A stretch of DNA of 64,000 nucleotides from Mycolicibacterium duvalii (GCF_010726645.1 NZ_AP022563.1:1240001-1304000); one strand, 5' to 3'. Positions 19,416-29,080 are shown, counted from the stretch's first letter. The notes: a model not told the origin generated them from the letters alone. Numbers and translations are program-made.

Positions 19416-20093
19416 ATGCCGCACCGGTGGGGCCTGGGGGCCTTCGTCGTCGTCGAGGTCGTCTACCTGGTGGCGTCGTTGGCCCTCGCTCTGCTCGTCG
19501 GCGAGGATCCGCCGGTGGCGGCGATCGCGCTGGTGGTCGCCGGCCCGGCACTGCTGGCGGCAGTGCTCGCCGTCGCGATCACCCGGCTGCGGGGCAACGG
19601 GCCGCGGACGGACCTCAAGCTGGTGTGGTCGCGACCGGCGATGGCTGTCGGCCTACTGTTCGGTGCCGGCGGGCTGGTCGTCACGATTCCGGCGGCGATG
19701 CTCTGGGTGCAGATCGTCGGACAGGACGCCAACTCCGCGGCCGGGGAGGTGTTCGGCGGGCTGCGCGGCGGCTGGCCCTCGGCGGTGCTGGTGTTCGTCG
19801 TGATCGTGGTGGTGGCGCCGGTGTGCGAGGAGATCATGTACCGCGGCCTGCTGTGGGGTGCGGTCGACCGGCGGTGGGGTCGCTGGGCGGCGTTGGTGAT
19901 CACCACCGTGGTCTTCGCGCTGGCGCATCTCGAGTGGACGCGCGCACCGTTGCTGGTCGTGGTCGCGATACCGATCGCGCTGGCGCGGCTCTACACCGAC
20001 AACCTCGTCGCGAGCATCGCGGCCCACCAGGTGACCAACCTGCTTCCCGGGCTGGTGCTGATGTTCACCGTGGCCGGGGCGGTGCCGGCGTGA
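19416..20093 (+). CDS. CPBP family intramembrane metalloprotease
   Basis: A 225-residue membrane protein with about six hydrophobic segments. The CPBP (Abi) motifs are complete: EEIMYRG, FALAHLEW and HQVTN, which together coordinate the metal. It may cleave membrane peptides or process prenylated proteins; the substrate is unknown. It follows the DUF218 gene closely and its 3' end overlaps the convergent ligase gene by 29 bases. Confidence 0.88.
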   Translation: MPHRWGLGAFVVVEVVYLVASLALALLVGEDPPVAAIALVVAGPALLAAVLAVAITRLRGNGPRTDLKLVWSRPAMAVGLLFGAGGLVVTIPAAMLWVQIVGQDANSAAGEVFGGLRGGWPSAVLVFVVIVVVAPVCEEIMYRGLLWGAVDRRWGRWAALVITTVVFALAHLEWTRAPLLVVVAIPIALARLYTDNLVASIAAHQVTNLLPGLVLMFTVAGAVPA

Positions 20094-21879
20094 CCGCTGC
20101 GCCGTCGAACACCCCGTGCAGGTAGTCGTCGCGGCAGGCATGACGGACCAGCTTGCCGCTGGTGGTGCGCGGAATGGCCCCGGCGGGCACCAGCCGCACG
20201 TCGTCGACATGCAGTCCGTGCCGCTGCTGCACCGCGGTCCGGATGTGCTCGATGGCCGATGCCGGGTCGGCCCGACCCGTGCCCGTCGCCCGCTCGGCGA
20301 CCACCACCAACCGGTCGCCGTCGACGGTGAAAGCGGCGACGTAGCCCCGCCGGACGACGGGCGTCGCATCGGCGACCGTGGTCTCGAGGTCGTGCGGGTA
20401 GTGCCATCGGCCGTCGAGGTGCACCACGTCGGCGAGACGTCCCGCGACGAACAGCTCGCCTTCGACGTAGAACCCGAGATCACCGGTGCGGAACCAGTTT
20501 TCGTCGGACGGGGCACCGTCGCTGTGGCTGTGCTCCCGCAGCGGGAGCAGCTGGCCGTGAAACGCGCGTCGGGTCTCCTCGGGCCGGTCCCAGTAGCCGC
20601 GGCCGATGTTGTCGCCCTGCAACCAGATCTCGCCGACGGTGCCGTCGGGTTGTTCGGCCCCGGTACCCGGATCGACGACGACACACCACAGGTTGCGGGC
20701 GATGTGACCGCACGACACGTGGCCGAACGCGTGGGGGTCGTCGGCGCGCACCGGCACCACCCTGCCGCGGCCGAACTCGCGCCGGTCCGTGTACAGCATC
20801 CGGGCCCGCTCCGACGGGCGGATCGTCGACACGAACAGCGTGGCTTCGGCGAGCCCGTAGGACGGCTTGAAGGCTGTGGGCGGCAAGCCGAACGGCGCGA
20901 ACGCCGTGTCGAACGCGGTGATCGCGGAAAAGCTGACCGGCTCGGAACCGATGATCAGCGACACATTGGCCAGATCGACGTCGGCACCGGCGGCGGGGAC
21001 TCCGCGCGCCGCGGCCCATTCATAGGCGAAGTTCGGCGCCGCGGTGACCACCCGTCCGGCGCGGCAGCCCGCCGACAGTGCTTCGATCCACCGCAGCGGC
21101 CGGCGGATGAACGCCGTCGGCGACATCAAGGTCGTGTGCCCGCCGTAGACGGTCGGGAACCCGATCATCGACAGACCCATGTCGTGGTAGAGCGGTAACC
21201 AGCTGACCCCGTGGGTGTTTCGGTCGAGCAGATCGATCGACAGGATCATCTGCAGCAGGTTGGTGCCCACGTTCCGGTGGGTGATCTCGACTCCGACGGG
21301 CGCCCGGGTCGCGCCGCCGGTGTACTGCAGGTGCGACACGTCGTCGACGTCGATCGCGGTCGGGGTGAAGGCGGTCGCCGCCGAATCGGGGATTTCGTCG
21401 ACCGTCAGCACCGGCGGTGCGTCGAACCCCGTCATCGCGCCCAGGAAACCCTCCACCGCGGTCCGGGCAGACGCGGTGGTCAGCACTGCGTGCGGCCGGG
21501 CGTTGCGCAGCGCGACGTCGAGTCGCTCGGCGTGCCCGGGCAACTCGGGCGCGAAGAGCGGAACCGCGATGCTGCCGGCCCGGATCGCTGCGAAGAACGC
21601 CGCCACGTAGTCCAGGCCCTGAGACGCCAGGATCGCGACCCGGTCACCGCGTCCGGCCACCTGCTGCACGCGCGCTCCGATGGCCAGCATCCGGACGCCG
21701 AGCTGGTTCCACGTCACCTCGCTGACGCGGGTGCCGGAGGCGAAATCGAGATACCGGTAGGCCACGGCGTCGCCGACGCTGGCGATGTTGCGCTCGATCA
21801 GCGAGATCAGCGTGACGCCGGGCGGCAGCCTGATGCTGCCGTCGGGCGCCAGGCAATCCTCGATCTGCAGCAACCCCAT
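20065..21879 (-). CDS. fatty acyl-AMP ligase (FadD, FAAL type)
   Basis: A 604-residue adenylate-forming enzyme. FAAL features include HLQYTGGATRAPVGVEITHRN as the ATP loop, WLPLYHDMGL, KPSYGLAEATLF and WFRTGDLGFY. FAALs make acyl-AMP and pass the acyl group to a polyketide synthase or acyl carrier protein rather than to CoA. No polyketide synthase is in the window. TAGACT ends 6 bases before the ATG, so the mRNA is probably leaderless. M. tuberculosis FadD31 is a possible relative, but I cannot confirm this. Confidence 0.88.
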   Translation of the reverse strand: MGLLQIEDCLAPDGSIRLPPGVTLISLIERNIASVGDAVAYRYLDFASGTRVSEVTWNQLGVRMLAIGARVQQVAGRGDRVAILASQGLDYVAAFFAAIRAGSIAVPLFAPELPGHAERLDVALRNARPHAVLTTASARTAVEGFLGAMTGFDAPPVLTVDEIPDSAATAFTPTAIDVDDVSHLQYTGGATRAPVGVEITHRNVGTNLLQMILSIDLLDRNTHGVSWLPLYHDMGLSMIGFPTVYGGHTTLMSPTAFIRRPLRWIEALSAGCRAGRVVTAAPNFAYEWAAARGVPAAGADVDLANVSLIIGSEPVSFSAITAFDTAFAPFGLPPTAFKPSYGLAEATLFVSTIRPSERARMLYTDRREFGRGRVVPVRADDPHAFGHVSCGHIARNLWCVVVDPGTGAEQPDGTVGEIWLQGDNIGRGYWDRPEETRRAFHGQLLPLREHSHSDGAPSDENWFRTGDLGFYVEGELFVAGRLADVVHLDGRWHYPHDLETTVADATPVVRRGYVAAFTVDGDRLVVVAERATGTGRADPASAIEHIRTAVQQRHGLHVDDVRLVPAGAIPRTTSGKLVRHACRDDYLHGVFDGAAVTPAPPRPR

Positions 21880-21932
21880 GGCGGCAGTCTACGGTGCGAG
21901 ATAACTGCCGGACCCGCAACGCTTTCCGGCGA

Positions 21933-22529
21933 TCAGGCGATGATGCGGACCAGGTACGGCGTCATGTTCTCGGTACGAACCGGCGACACGGCCACGCCCT
22001 TGTCGGTGGTTTCCACCATCTGTCCGTTGCCGATGAACAGCGCCACGCTCTGGGTGCCCTCGGGGCCGTAGAACATCAGATCACCGGGCAGCGCCGCCGC
22101 CGGCGCCACCTTCTGCCCGACCTTGTACTGCTCACCCGACGATCGTGGAAGCTTCACCCCCGCACCGGCGTAGGCGTACACCATCAGGCCCGACGCGTCG
22201 AAACCGACCACCTCGATCCGCGGTGCCGGTGCAGCGGGCGCCGCGACCGGTGCTGCCGGCGATGCCGGCGGCAGGTTCAGGCCGGGGATCACACCAGCAG
22301 GTGCCGCGTCGAGCTGCGGCTCTTCCGGGGCGGGCGCGGCCACGGTGCCCTTGCTGGGCCCGGACGCGCCGCCGCCGCCGTAGGCGAACGGGACGCCGCG
22401 CTGCGAGAGCGCCCGGGAGATGACGAGGTCGACGGCCTTCTGGTTGGCCGCCGAACGCTCGGCGGCAGCCAGGCCCGGCGTCGCCACCAGGAGCGCAAGA
22501 CCGATCACCAGGACAAGGACGCGTCGCAT
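21933..22529 (-). CDS. ripD: RipD-like NlpC/P60 protein lacking the catalytic residues
   Basis: A 198-residue exported protein: signal peptide (1-24), then a P60-type domain. The active-site motif DCSG reads DASG (A112 in place of Cys), and the histidine position reads QSVALF (S161 in place of His), as in M. tuberculosis RipD, which binds peptidoglycan without hydrolysing it. The segment KLPRSSGEQYKVGQKV and the ending MTPYLVRI also match RipD. A Pro/Ala-rich insert (about 61-103) lies inside the domain, while the long C-terminal repeat of the M. tuberculosis protein is absent. ATG 22529 is chosen because it opens the signal peptide. Confidence 0.85.
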   Translation of the reverse strand: MRRVLVLVIGLALLVATPGLAAAERSAANQKAVDLVISRALSQRGVPFAYGGGGASGPSKGTVAAPAPEEPQLDAAPAGVIPGLNLPPASPAAPVAAPAAPAPRIEVVGFDASGLMVYAYAGAGVKLPRSSGEQYKVGQKVAPAAALPGDLMFYGPEGTQSVALFIGNGQMVETTDKGVAVSPVRTENMTPYLVRIIA

Positions 22530-22710
22530 CGCACTTCCATCACTTTCCGAGTCAAACAACAACAGTCACTATGATCACTTCTACACCACGGTGCAGACAG
22601 GTATTGACGTCGTTGCAGGGCCCGGTCCGGACAGATGCGCAACCGGAACGTAACGGTGACCTATGCCGGGCGCCGGCGCTCTAGGGTGCGGGCGCCGAGC
22701 ACACCGCCGG

Positions 22711-23208
22711 TCAGGACTTCAGCGCCTCCAGCGCCGCGTCGTAGTCGGGCTCCTGCCCGATCTCGGGCACCAGTTCGGTGTAGCGCACGGTGCCGTCGGC
22801 GCCCACAAGGACCACCGCGCGCGCCAGCAACCCGGCCATCGGGCCGTCGCCGATCGTGATCCCGTAGTCCTCGCCGAAGCTGTCGCGGAAGGCCGACGCG
22901 GTCGTCACGTTCTCGATGTTCTCCGCGCCGCAGAACCGCTTCAGCGCAAACGGCAGGTCCTTGGACACGCACAGCACCGGCACCCCGGTGGCCGCGGCGC
23001 GCTCGTTGAAGGTCCGCACACTGGCGGCGCAGACGGGGGTGTCCACCGACGGGAAGATGTTCAGCAGGACAGGCTTGTCGCGGAACTGGTCGGCGCTGAC
23101 CGTGCCGAGGTCGGTGCCGACCAGGGTGAAGCCGGGTGCCGGTGATCCGACGGCGGGCAGTTCGCCGACGGTGTTGATCGGGTTTCCACGCAACGTTATC
23201 TGTGCCAT
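22711..23208 (-). CDS. tpx: thiol peroxidase
   Basis: A 165-residue peroxiredoxin of the Tpx type. The peroxidatic cysteine is C60 in PSVDTPVCAASV, the resolving cysteine C93 in RFCGAEN, with C80 between, exactly the cysteine positions of M. tuberculosis Tpx. It reduces H2O2 and organic hydroperoxides using thioredoxin. The C-terminal half has EDYGITIGDGPMAGLLARA. It lies alone between the RipD-like and DUF899 genes, all on the minus strand. Confidence 0.95.
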   Translation of the reverse strand: MAQITLRGNPINTVGELPAVGSPAPGFTLVGTDLGTVSADQFRDKPVLLNIFPSVDTPVCAASVRTFNERAAATGVPVLCVSKDLPFALKRFCGAENIENVTTASAFRDSFGEDYGITIGDGPMAGLLARAVVLVGADGTVRYTELVPEIGQEPDYDAALEALKS

Positions 23209-23261
23209 GCGCACAGTCTGCCAAGAGCGGCCCGTGCGAGCGCGCCGGGGTCGGTGCGCGC

Positions 23262-23972
23262 TCAGGCGTGACCGTTGCGGCCGTAGTGCCGCGCGATGTC
23301 GGGCGAATCCAGCCATCCCGAGTACGTGGCGCGCTGGGGCCAACCCTCCGGTGAGTCCTGCCACTCCTCCTGCCGGCCCCACGGCAGGATGTCGATCAGC
23401 GCGAAAGTGTGGCTGAGCTGTTCTGTGCCGCGCCCGTTGGTGTGCCACGTGCGATAGACGGTGTCGCCGTCGCGCAGGAAGACGTTGACCGCGAACCCTG
23501 TGTTGGGGGCGGCGTCGACATCGGCGGCGAAGTTGCTCCCCGACGACGAGTACCAGTCCATGGCGTTGCCGACCTTCTCGCGGTAGGCCAGCGCCTCCTC
23601 GATCGGTCCGGAGGTGACGATGACGAACCGCGCGTCGTAGTTGGCCAGGAACTCCAGCCGGGTGAACTGGGAGGTGAACCCGGTGCATCCACCGCACTGC
23701 CATTCGGCGCCGTCGCTCCACATGTGGTTGTAGACGATCAACTGCCTGCGGCCGGCGAACACATCGGCCAGCCAGACGGGTCCGTCCGCACCGATCAACG
23801 TGTAGTCGGGCATCTCCACCATGGGCAGTCGGCGCCGCTGCGCAGCGATCGCATCGAGCTCCCGGGTGGCGGCCTTCTCCCGCGCGCGCAGGTCAGCCAG
23901 TGCGGTGCGCCACGTCGCGGCATCGACCACGGGCGGCAGGGCGGTCGGTTCGGTCGTCCTCGGTTGGGTCAT
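23262..23972 (-). CDS. DUF899 (thioredoxin-like) protein
   Basis: A 236-residue cytosolic protein. The thioredoxin-like part contains LIVYNHMW, a CGGCTGFTSQF motif in place of the usual active site, and the conserved YRTWHTNGRGTEQLSHTFALID and DILPWGRQEEWQDSPEGWPQ segments. DUF899 proteins have no settled function; a redox role is inferred from the fold. The ATG at 23972 begins the conserved part. It is divergent from the TenA-like gene. Confidence 0.85.
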   Translation of the reverse strand: MTQPRTTEPTALPPVVDAATWRTALADLRAREKAATRELDAIAAQRRRLPMVEMPDYTLIGADGPVWLADVFAGRRQLIVYNHMWSDGAEWQCGGCTGFTSQFTRLEFLANYDARFVIVTSGPIEEALAYREKVGNAMDWYSSSGSNFAADVDAAPNTGFAVNVFLRDGDTVYRTWHTNGRGTEQLSHTFALIDILPWGRQEEWQDSPEGWPQRATYSGWLDSPDIARHYGRNGHA

Positions 23973-24046
23973 CTCGGTTCTTTCGCTCGATGGTCGTCTC
24001 CGCTGATACTGACCGAGCCTGCACCGGATTCTCATCGCTTGGCAGG

Positions 24047-24766
24047 ATGGCGGTCATGTCATCGCCCCGGGACGCAGCGCCCCGCATCGGATCCGCCCGA
24101 CCCGGCTCGTGGTCGACGCAGCTGTGGACGGCAATCGCCCCGATCTTCGACGCGATCGTGTCGCATCCGTTCGTCACCGGTCTGACCGACGGCAGTCTGG
24201 CCTCGGACGCATTCGCGTACTACGTCGCCCAGGACGTGCACTATCTGCGGGCCTACGCCCGCGCGCTGGCGATCGTCGCGGCCAAGGCCCCGACGATGGC
24301 CGACAGCGCGATGTTCGCCCGGCACTGCGCCGAGGTCTTCGACGTCGAACTCGAGTTGCACGGCGAACTGCTGCCCGCGCTCGGGTTGTCGACCGAAGCG
24401 GTCGACGCGATTCCGGTCGGTCCGACCACCCAGGCGTACAACAGCTATCTGCTGGCCACCACCTATGACGGCAGCTTCGTCGACGGCCTGGCCACGGTGC
24501 TGCCCTGTTATTGGATCTACGCCGAGGTGGGTGCGGAATTGGCGCTGCACGGCTCCACCGATCCGCGCTACCAGCGCTGGATCGACAGCTACGGCGGTGA
24601 CGAGTTCGCCGCGACCGTCGCCGAGGTGCTGGACCTGACCGACCGGATCGGACCCTCGCTCTCGCCCGCCGACGAAGCCGCCGCGCGGGCGCACTTCGTG
24701 ACGACCTCGCGATATGAGTGGATGTTCTTCGATGCGGGTCATCGTCAGGAGAAATGGCCGGTCTGA
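24047..24766 (+). CDS. tenA: TenA-like aminopyrimidine aminohydrolase / thiaminase II
   Basis: A 239-residue all-helical protein of the TenA/HemO-like family. YVAQDVHYLRAYARAL, the acidic helix CAEVFDVELELH, the catalytic-cysteine motif LPCYWIYAEVG and the ending YEWMFFDAGHRQEKWPV are all present. TenA hydrolyses damaged thiamine to salvage its pyrimidine. No thiamine gene adjoins it. ATG 24047 and ATG 24056 are both possible starts. Confidence 0.87.
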   Translation: MAVMSSPRDAAPRIGSARPGSWSTQLWTAIAPIFDAIVSHPFVTGLTDGSLASDAFAYYVAQDVHYLRAYARALAIVAAKAPTMADSAMFARHCAEVFDVELELHGELLPALGLSTEAVDAIPVGPTTQAYNSYLLATTYDGSFVDGLATVLPCYWIYAEVGAELALHGSTDPRYQRWIDSYGGDEFAATVAEVLDLTDRIGPSLSPADEAAARAHFVTTSRYEWMFFDAGHRQEKWPV

Positions 24767-24793
24767 ACCAGGCTTTGCGCCGTAGGGTGAAGC

Positions 24794-27082
24794 ATGGCCA
24801 TCACCGAAGCTGACCTCCAGTCCGAATCGTCGTTCGAGCGCGACGTCGCCGAGACGCAGCGCTACCTCGACAGCCCGCGCTTCGAGGGGATCATCCGGCT
24901 CTACACCGCCCGTCAGGTCGCCGAACAGCGCGGCACCATTCCTGTCGACTATGCGGTGGCGCGCGAAGCCGCCACCGAGTTCTACCCGCATCTGCGCAGG
25001 CTTTTCGAGCAGAAGAAATCCATCACCACCTTCGGGCCGTACTCCCCCGGCCAGGCGGTGGTGATGAAACGCATGGGCATCGAGGGCATCTACCTGGGCG
25101 GCTGGGCCACCTCCGCGAAGGGGTCCACCACCGAGGACCCGGGTCCGGACCTGGCGAGCTACCCACTCAGTCAGGTGCCCGAAGAGGCCGCGGGCCTGGT
25201 GCGTGCGCTGCTGACCGCCGACCGCAACCAGAACTATCTGCGCATGCAGATGGCCCCGGAACAGCGCGCCGCGACCCCGGCCTACGACTACCGGCCCTTC
25301 ATCATCGCCGACGCGGACACCGGCCACGGCGGTGATCCGCACGTGCGCAACCTGATTCGGCGTTTCGTGGAAGCCGGTGTGCCCGGCTACCACATCGAGG
25401 ACCAGCGGCCCGGCACCAAGAAGTGCGGTCATCAGGGCGGCAAGGTGCTGGTCCCGTCCGACGAGCAGATCAAGCGTCTGAACACCGCCCGGTTCCAGCT
25501 CGACGTGATGCGCGTACCCGGCATCATCGTCGCGCGCACCGACGCCGAAGCGGCCAACCTGATCGACAGCCGCGGCGACGAGCGGGACCAACCGTTTCTG
25601 CTGGGCGCGACCAATCTGAAGATCCCGCCCTACAAGTCGTGCTTCCTGGCGATGATGCGCCGTTTCTACGACCAGGGTGTTCGCGAGATCAACGGTCATC
25701 TGCTCTACGCGCTGCCCGACGGCGAGTACACCGCCGCCGAGGCCTGGCTGGAGCGCCAGGGTCTGCTGGCCGTCATCGACGAGGCAGCGCAGTCCTGGAA
25801 AGACGGCGCGGTGGCATCCGTGGACGACGCCTACGACAAGGTCGAGTCCGAGTTCGTCGGCGTGTGGGAGTCCGACGCCGGCCTGGACACCTACGGCGGT
25901 GCGGTCGCCGAACTGCTGGAGTTCCGTGAGCGGGAAGGTGAACCGTCGTCGATGAGCGTGGCCGAGTGGCGCACGTTCGCCGAGCGCGCACCGCTGTACA
26001 CGGCGCGCGAAAAGGCCAAGGAACTCGGCGTCGACGTCGCCTGGGACTGTGAGCGGGCCAAGACGCCCGAGGGCTACTACCAGGTGCGCGGCGGCATCCC
26101 GTACGCGATCGCCAAGTCCCTGGCCGCCGCCCCGTTCGCCGACATCCTGTGGATGGAGACCAAGACCGCCGATCTGGCCGACGCCCGACAGTTCGCCGAG
26201 GCCGTGCACGCCGTGTACCCGGACAAGATGCTGGCCTACAACCTCTCGCCGTCGTTCAACTGGGACACCACCGGTATGACCGACGAGGAGATGCGGGCCT
26301 TTCCCGAGGAACTCGGCAAGATGGGGTTCGTCTTCAACTTCATCACCTACGGCGGTCATCAGGTCGACGGTGTGGCCTCCGAGGAGTTCGCGACCTCATT
26401 GCGCCAGGAGGGCATGCTGGCGCTGGCGCGGCTGCAACGCAAGATGCGCCTGGTCGAATCTCCGTACCGCACACCGCAAACCCTCGTCGGAGGTCCGCGC
26501 AGCGACGCCGCGCTGGCCGCATCGTCGGGCCGCACGGCCACCACGAAGGCGATGGGCAAAGGCTCGACCCAGCACCAGCACCTGGTGCAGACTGAGGTGC
26601 CCAAGAAGCTGCTCGAAGAGTGGCTGGCGATGTGGGCCAAGCATTATGAGATCTCCGAGAAGCTGCACGTCCAGTTGCGTCCGCGGCGGGCGGGTTCGGA
26701 CGTCCTGGACCTGCAGATTCTGGGCGACGGCGAGGAACCCCTGGCCAACGTCGTCGTCGATCCGATCAAGGACCGGCACGGCCGCAGCATCCTGACGGTT
26801 CGCGACCAGAACACCTTCGCCGAACACCTGCGCCAGAAGCGCCTGATGGATCTGATCCACCTGTGGCTGATCCACCGGTTCAAGGCCGTGATCGTGTACT
26901 ACGTGACGCCGACCGAGGACAACATCTATCAGACCGAGAAGATGAAGGCGCACGGCATCTTCAGCGACGTGTACCAGGAGGTCGGCGAGATCATCGTCGG
27001 CGACGTGAACCAGCCGCGCATCGACGAACTGCTCGCGCCCGACCGGGAGGCCCTGGGGCGGCTGATCAGCAAGCAGGACTGA
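24794..27082 (+). CDS. aceA2: isocitrate lyase 2, long form
   Basis: A 762-residue protein of the length seen for mycobacterial AceA2/ICL2. The active-site loop [13 protein letters not shown], the metal-binding [12 protein letters not shown] and [13 protein letters not shown] are intact, and the extra C-terminal domain (about 600-762) is present. It cleaves isocitrate to glyoxylate and succinate, and the family also acts in the methylcitrate cycle, allowing growth on fatty acids and cholesterol. In M. tuberculosis H37Rv the gene is split in two; here it is whole. TAGGGT ends 5 bases before the ATG, suggesting a leaderless mRNA. Confidence 0.95.
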   Translation: MAITEADLQSESSFERDVAETQRYLDSPRFEGIIRLYTARQVAEQRGTIPVDYAVAREAATEFYPHLRRLFEQKKSITTFGPYSPGQAVVMKRMGIEGIYLGGWATSAKGSTTEDPGPDLASYPLSQVPEEAAGLVRALLTADRNQNYLRMQMAPEQRAATPAYDYRPFIIADADTGHGGDPHVRNLIRRFVEAGVPGYHIEDQRPGTKKCGHQGGKVLVPSDEQIKRLNTARFQLDVMRVPGIIVARTDAEAANLIDSRGDERDQPFLLGATNLKIPPYKSCFLAMMRRFYDQGVREINGHLLYALPDGEYTAAEAWLERQGLLAVIDEAAQSWKDGAVASVDDAYDKVESEFVGVWESDAGLDTYGGAVAELLEFREREGEPSSMSVAEWRTFAERAPLYTAREKAKELGVDVAWDCERAKTPEGYYQVRGGIPYAIAKSLAAAPFADILWMETKTADLADARQFAEAVHAVYPDKMLAYNLSPSFNWDTTGMTDEEMRAFPEELGKMGFVFNFITYGGHQVDGVASEEFATSLRQEGMLALARLQRKMRLVESPYRTPQTLVGGPRSDAALAASSGRTATTKAMGKGSTQHQHLVQTEVPKKLLEEWLAMWAKHYEISEKLHVQLRPRRAGSDVLDLQILGDGEEPLANVVVDPIKDRHGRSILTVRDQNTFAEHLRQKRLMDLIHLWLIHRFKAVIVYYVTPTEDNIYQTEKMKAHGIFSDVYQEVGEIIVGDVNQPRIDELLAPDREALGRLISKQD

Positions 27083-27090
27083 GCGGGTGG

Positions 27091-27969
27091 TCAGCGCGCC
27101 TCGCCGGCGCGCTGCAACAACGCCCGCCACCGCTCGAGGGTGGCCGGATCGGTGACCTCACACCGGGCCAGCCGCGCGGCGTCGGGTGAGGCCGGCGTCG
27201 GCGCGGCCGGCAGGAATGCGCCGGCGCCGGATAGCGACCGTGGGGCGCTGACGAGGTCCACCTCGGCCAGCCACGACGGCACCGGCCCGCACGGGTAGCG
27301 CAGATCCGGGACCGAGGCGGCCAGCGCCACGTCGCCCGCGACCCCGATACTGGTCAGCGCTACCAGGTTGACCAGCGCCGGCAGCCCGGTCAATTCGGCT
27401 CGCCGCAGCGCGCGGCGCACCCCGCCGAGCGGACCGCTGCTCAGGATTACCGCATCGGCGGCCTGCGCGGGGCGCGCGGCGCGGGCGAGCACCTCGCTGT
27501 CGACGGCGACCGGCATGTCGACCCGGGACCGCACCGCCTCGGCGGAATCCGCTGAATCACACGATAGTTCGACGATGTCCACGGCGGGGGCCATCCGGCT
27601 CAGATCGCGAATGACCCGGACGGCGGCTTCGACATCGTCGACGGGCACGACGCAGCGCAGAACCTCGCCGTTGGTCAGACGGTCGGCGACCGCCTGGACG
27701 TGCTCGATGTCCGTGCCGGACGACGATGGCGAGACGGCGATCCGCGCGGCGGCGACCGGTACCTGGCCGCGGACGGCATCGGGCCAGCCCACGGTGCTCG
27801 GCTCCATCGCCGCAGTCAGCCAGCGTGCAGCGAGCGCGTCGTCCGCGTCGGGCGGCGGGCTGAACTCACCCCAGCCCTGCGGTCCCTCCACGAGGGCTCC
27901 GACACGGAGCCCGTCGGAGGTGGGTACGGCAAAGACCCGGGCGGCACGGAAGTCGATCAGCGTTCTCAC
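27091..27969 (-). CDS. degenerate MenC-like enolase-superfamily protein
   Basis: A 292-residue protein that matches o-succinylbenzoate synthase at both ends: EGPQGWGEFSP (28-38), the VPVAAARIAV region (70-79) and the C-terminal TSIGVAGDVALAASVPDL. The catalytic core is altered: the KxK strand reads LRCVVPV (104-110), the VDANG metal segment is missing, the EQP strand reads IVELSCD (132-138), ADES reads AVDSE (155-159), and the second lysine strand reads ILSSGPLGG (175-183). Both catalytic lysines and most metal ligands appear lost, so it is probably not a working MenC. TACGTT lies 8 bases before the GTG start. Confidence 0.75.
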   Translation of the reverse strand: MRTLIDFRAARVFAVPTSDGLRVGALVEGPQGWGEFSPPPDADDALAARWLTAAMEPSTVGWPDAVRGQVPVAAARIAVSPSSSGTDIEHVQAVADRLTNGEVLRCVVPVDDVEAAVRVIRDLSRMAPAVDIVELSCDSADSAEAVRSRVDMPVAVDSEVLARAARPAQAADAVILSSGPLGGVRRALRRAELTGLPALVNLVALTSIGVAGDVALAASVPDLRYPCGPVPSWLAEVDLVSAPRSLSGAGAFLPAAPTPASPDAARLARCEVTDPATLERWRALLQRAGEAR

Positions 27970-28012
27970 TGACCGACAACGTATCCCGCGCCGCCGCGGC
28001 TAACCTAACGGC

Positions 28013-28756
28013 GTGGTCGATGCGCCGTTTCTGCTGCTGTCGATCCGCGATGAGGACGAGGCTGCGGACGACGAATTCCGGGCGGTGCGCCGCTTCGCCG
28101 GCCTGGCCGGCCACCAGCTGCACCGGATCAAGCTGACGGAACGTCCGTTGGGGGCGGTGGACCTGCGGGACTGGTCGGGCATCATCCTCGGCGGCGGGCC
28201 GTACAACGTCAGCGACGACGAGATCACCAAGTCACCCACGCAGCGGCGGGTGGAGACCGAACTCGCTGCCCTGCTCGAGACGGTGATCGAGAACGACTTC
28301 CCGTTCCTGGGCTGCTGCTACGGCATCGGCACCGTCGGGCTGGCGGTGGGCGCGGTCATCGACCGTGTGTACACGGAACCCGTCGGGCCGGTCACCGTGG
28401 CGGTCACCGAGCAGGGCCGCCGTGACCCGTTGTTCGCCGACCTTCCGGACGTCTTCGACGCCTACGGCGGACACAAGGAGGCCGCGACGACACTGCCCGC
28501 CGGGGTGGCGCACCTGGCCAGCTCTCCTGCCTGCCCGGTCCAGGCGTTCCGGGTGGGCGCCAACGTGTATGCGACGCAGTTCCATCCCGAGCTCGACCTC
28601 GACGGCCTGTGCACCCGCATCGAGGTCTACAAGAACCACGGGTACTTCCCGCCCGAGACTGCCGAGGCGCTCAAGCAGACAGCCCGGCAGCGCACGGTCA
28701 CCGCGCCGATGACGATCCTGCGGCGCTTCGCGCAGCGCTACTCCCGGCAGGTGTAG
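28013..28756 (+). CDS. class I glutamine amidotransferase-like protein
   Basis: A 247-residue protein. The nucleophile elbow is LGCCYGIG (about 101-108), and the histidine-glutamate pair lies in TQFHPELD (about 189-196). This resembles GuaA-type stand-alone amidotransferase domains, which release ammonia from glutamine for a partner synthetase. No synthetase adjoins. TAACCT ends 6 bases before the GTG start, again the leaderless pattern. Acceptor unknown. Confidence 0.85.
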   Translation: MVDAPFLLLSIRDEDEAADDEFRAVRRFAGLAGHQLHRIKLTERPLGAVDLRDWSGIILGGGPYNVSDDEITKSPTQRRVETELAALLETVIENDFPFLGCCYGIGTVGLAVGAVIDRVYTEPVGPVTVAVTEQGRRDPLFADLPDVFDAYGGHKEAATTLPAGVAHLASSPACPVQAFRVGANVYATQFHPELDLDGLCTRIEVYKNHGYFPPETAEALKQTARQRTVTAPMTILRRFAQRYSRQV

Positions 28757-28760
28757 CAGA

Positions 28761-29051
28761 TCAACCCTCGATTTCGAACTGCGCCCGCGAGACCTGGTCG
28801 GCCATCTGCACCAGCCGTGCGCGCACCCGGTTGTGGGCCTCGTCCCGGTCGTAGCCGTGGAAGGCGTCGGCATCGGTGAAGTCAGCGACGATGACGAAAT
28901 CGCAGTTGCCGTCCCGCAATCCGGCATCGACGCCCGCGGTCATGCGCACGGTGCCCGGGCAGTTCAGCTCATGGAGTTCGCGCTGGATGCTGCTCAGCTC
29001 GGCGGCGTCGTACCCGGGCTTCAGCTTGGCCAGTACCACATGGCGGATCAT
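28761..29051 (-). CDS. Dabb (stress-responsive A/B barrel) protein
   Basis: A 96-residue protein beginning MIRHVVLAKLKPG, the classic Dabb opening, with DFVIVADFTDADAFHGYDRDEAH in the second strand-helix. These dimeric barrels occur in stress proteins and small cyclases; no catalytic role can be assigned. TACGGT lies 8 bases before the ATG. It converges with the amidotransferase gene, 4 bases apart. Confidence 0.88.
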   Translation of the reverse strand: MIRHVVLAKLKPGYDAAELSSIQRELHELNCPGTVRMTAGVDAGLRDGNCDFVIVADFTDADAFHGYDRDEAHNRVRARLVQMADQVSRAQFEIEG

Positions 29052-29080
29052 CGGGTGCCACCGTAACAGCGACGCTGGTG

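Noticed and set aside
20116..21198. 360-codon plus-strand frame within the FAAL gene
   Set aside because: Antisense shadow: the minus-strand protein carries all adenylation motifs across the region.
22642..22660. GTAACGGTGACC-like sequence upstream of the RipD-like gene as a possible MtrA site
   Set aside because: The match to MtrA sites is loose and the distance from the start codon (over 110 bases) is large, so I did not list it.
24059..26359. 766-codon open frame on the minus strand opposite tenA and isocitrate lyase 2
   Set aside because: It mirrors the strongly conserved plus-strand genes; its Arg/Gly/Val/His-rich composition is typical of antisense frames in GC-rich DNA.
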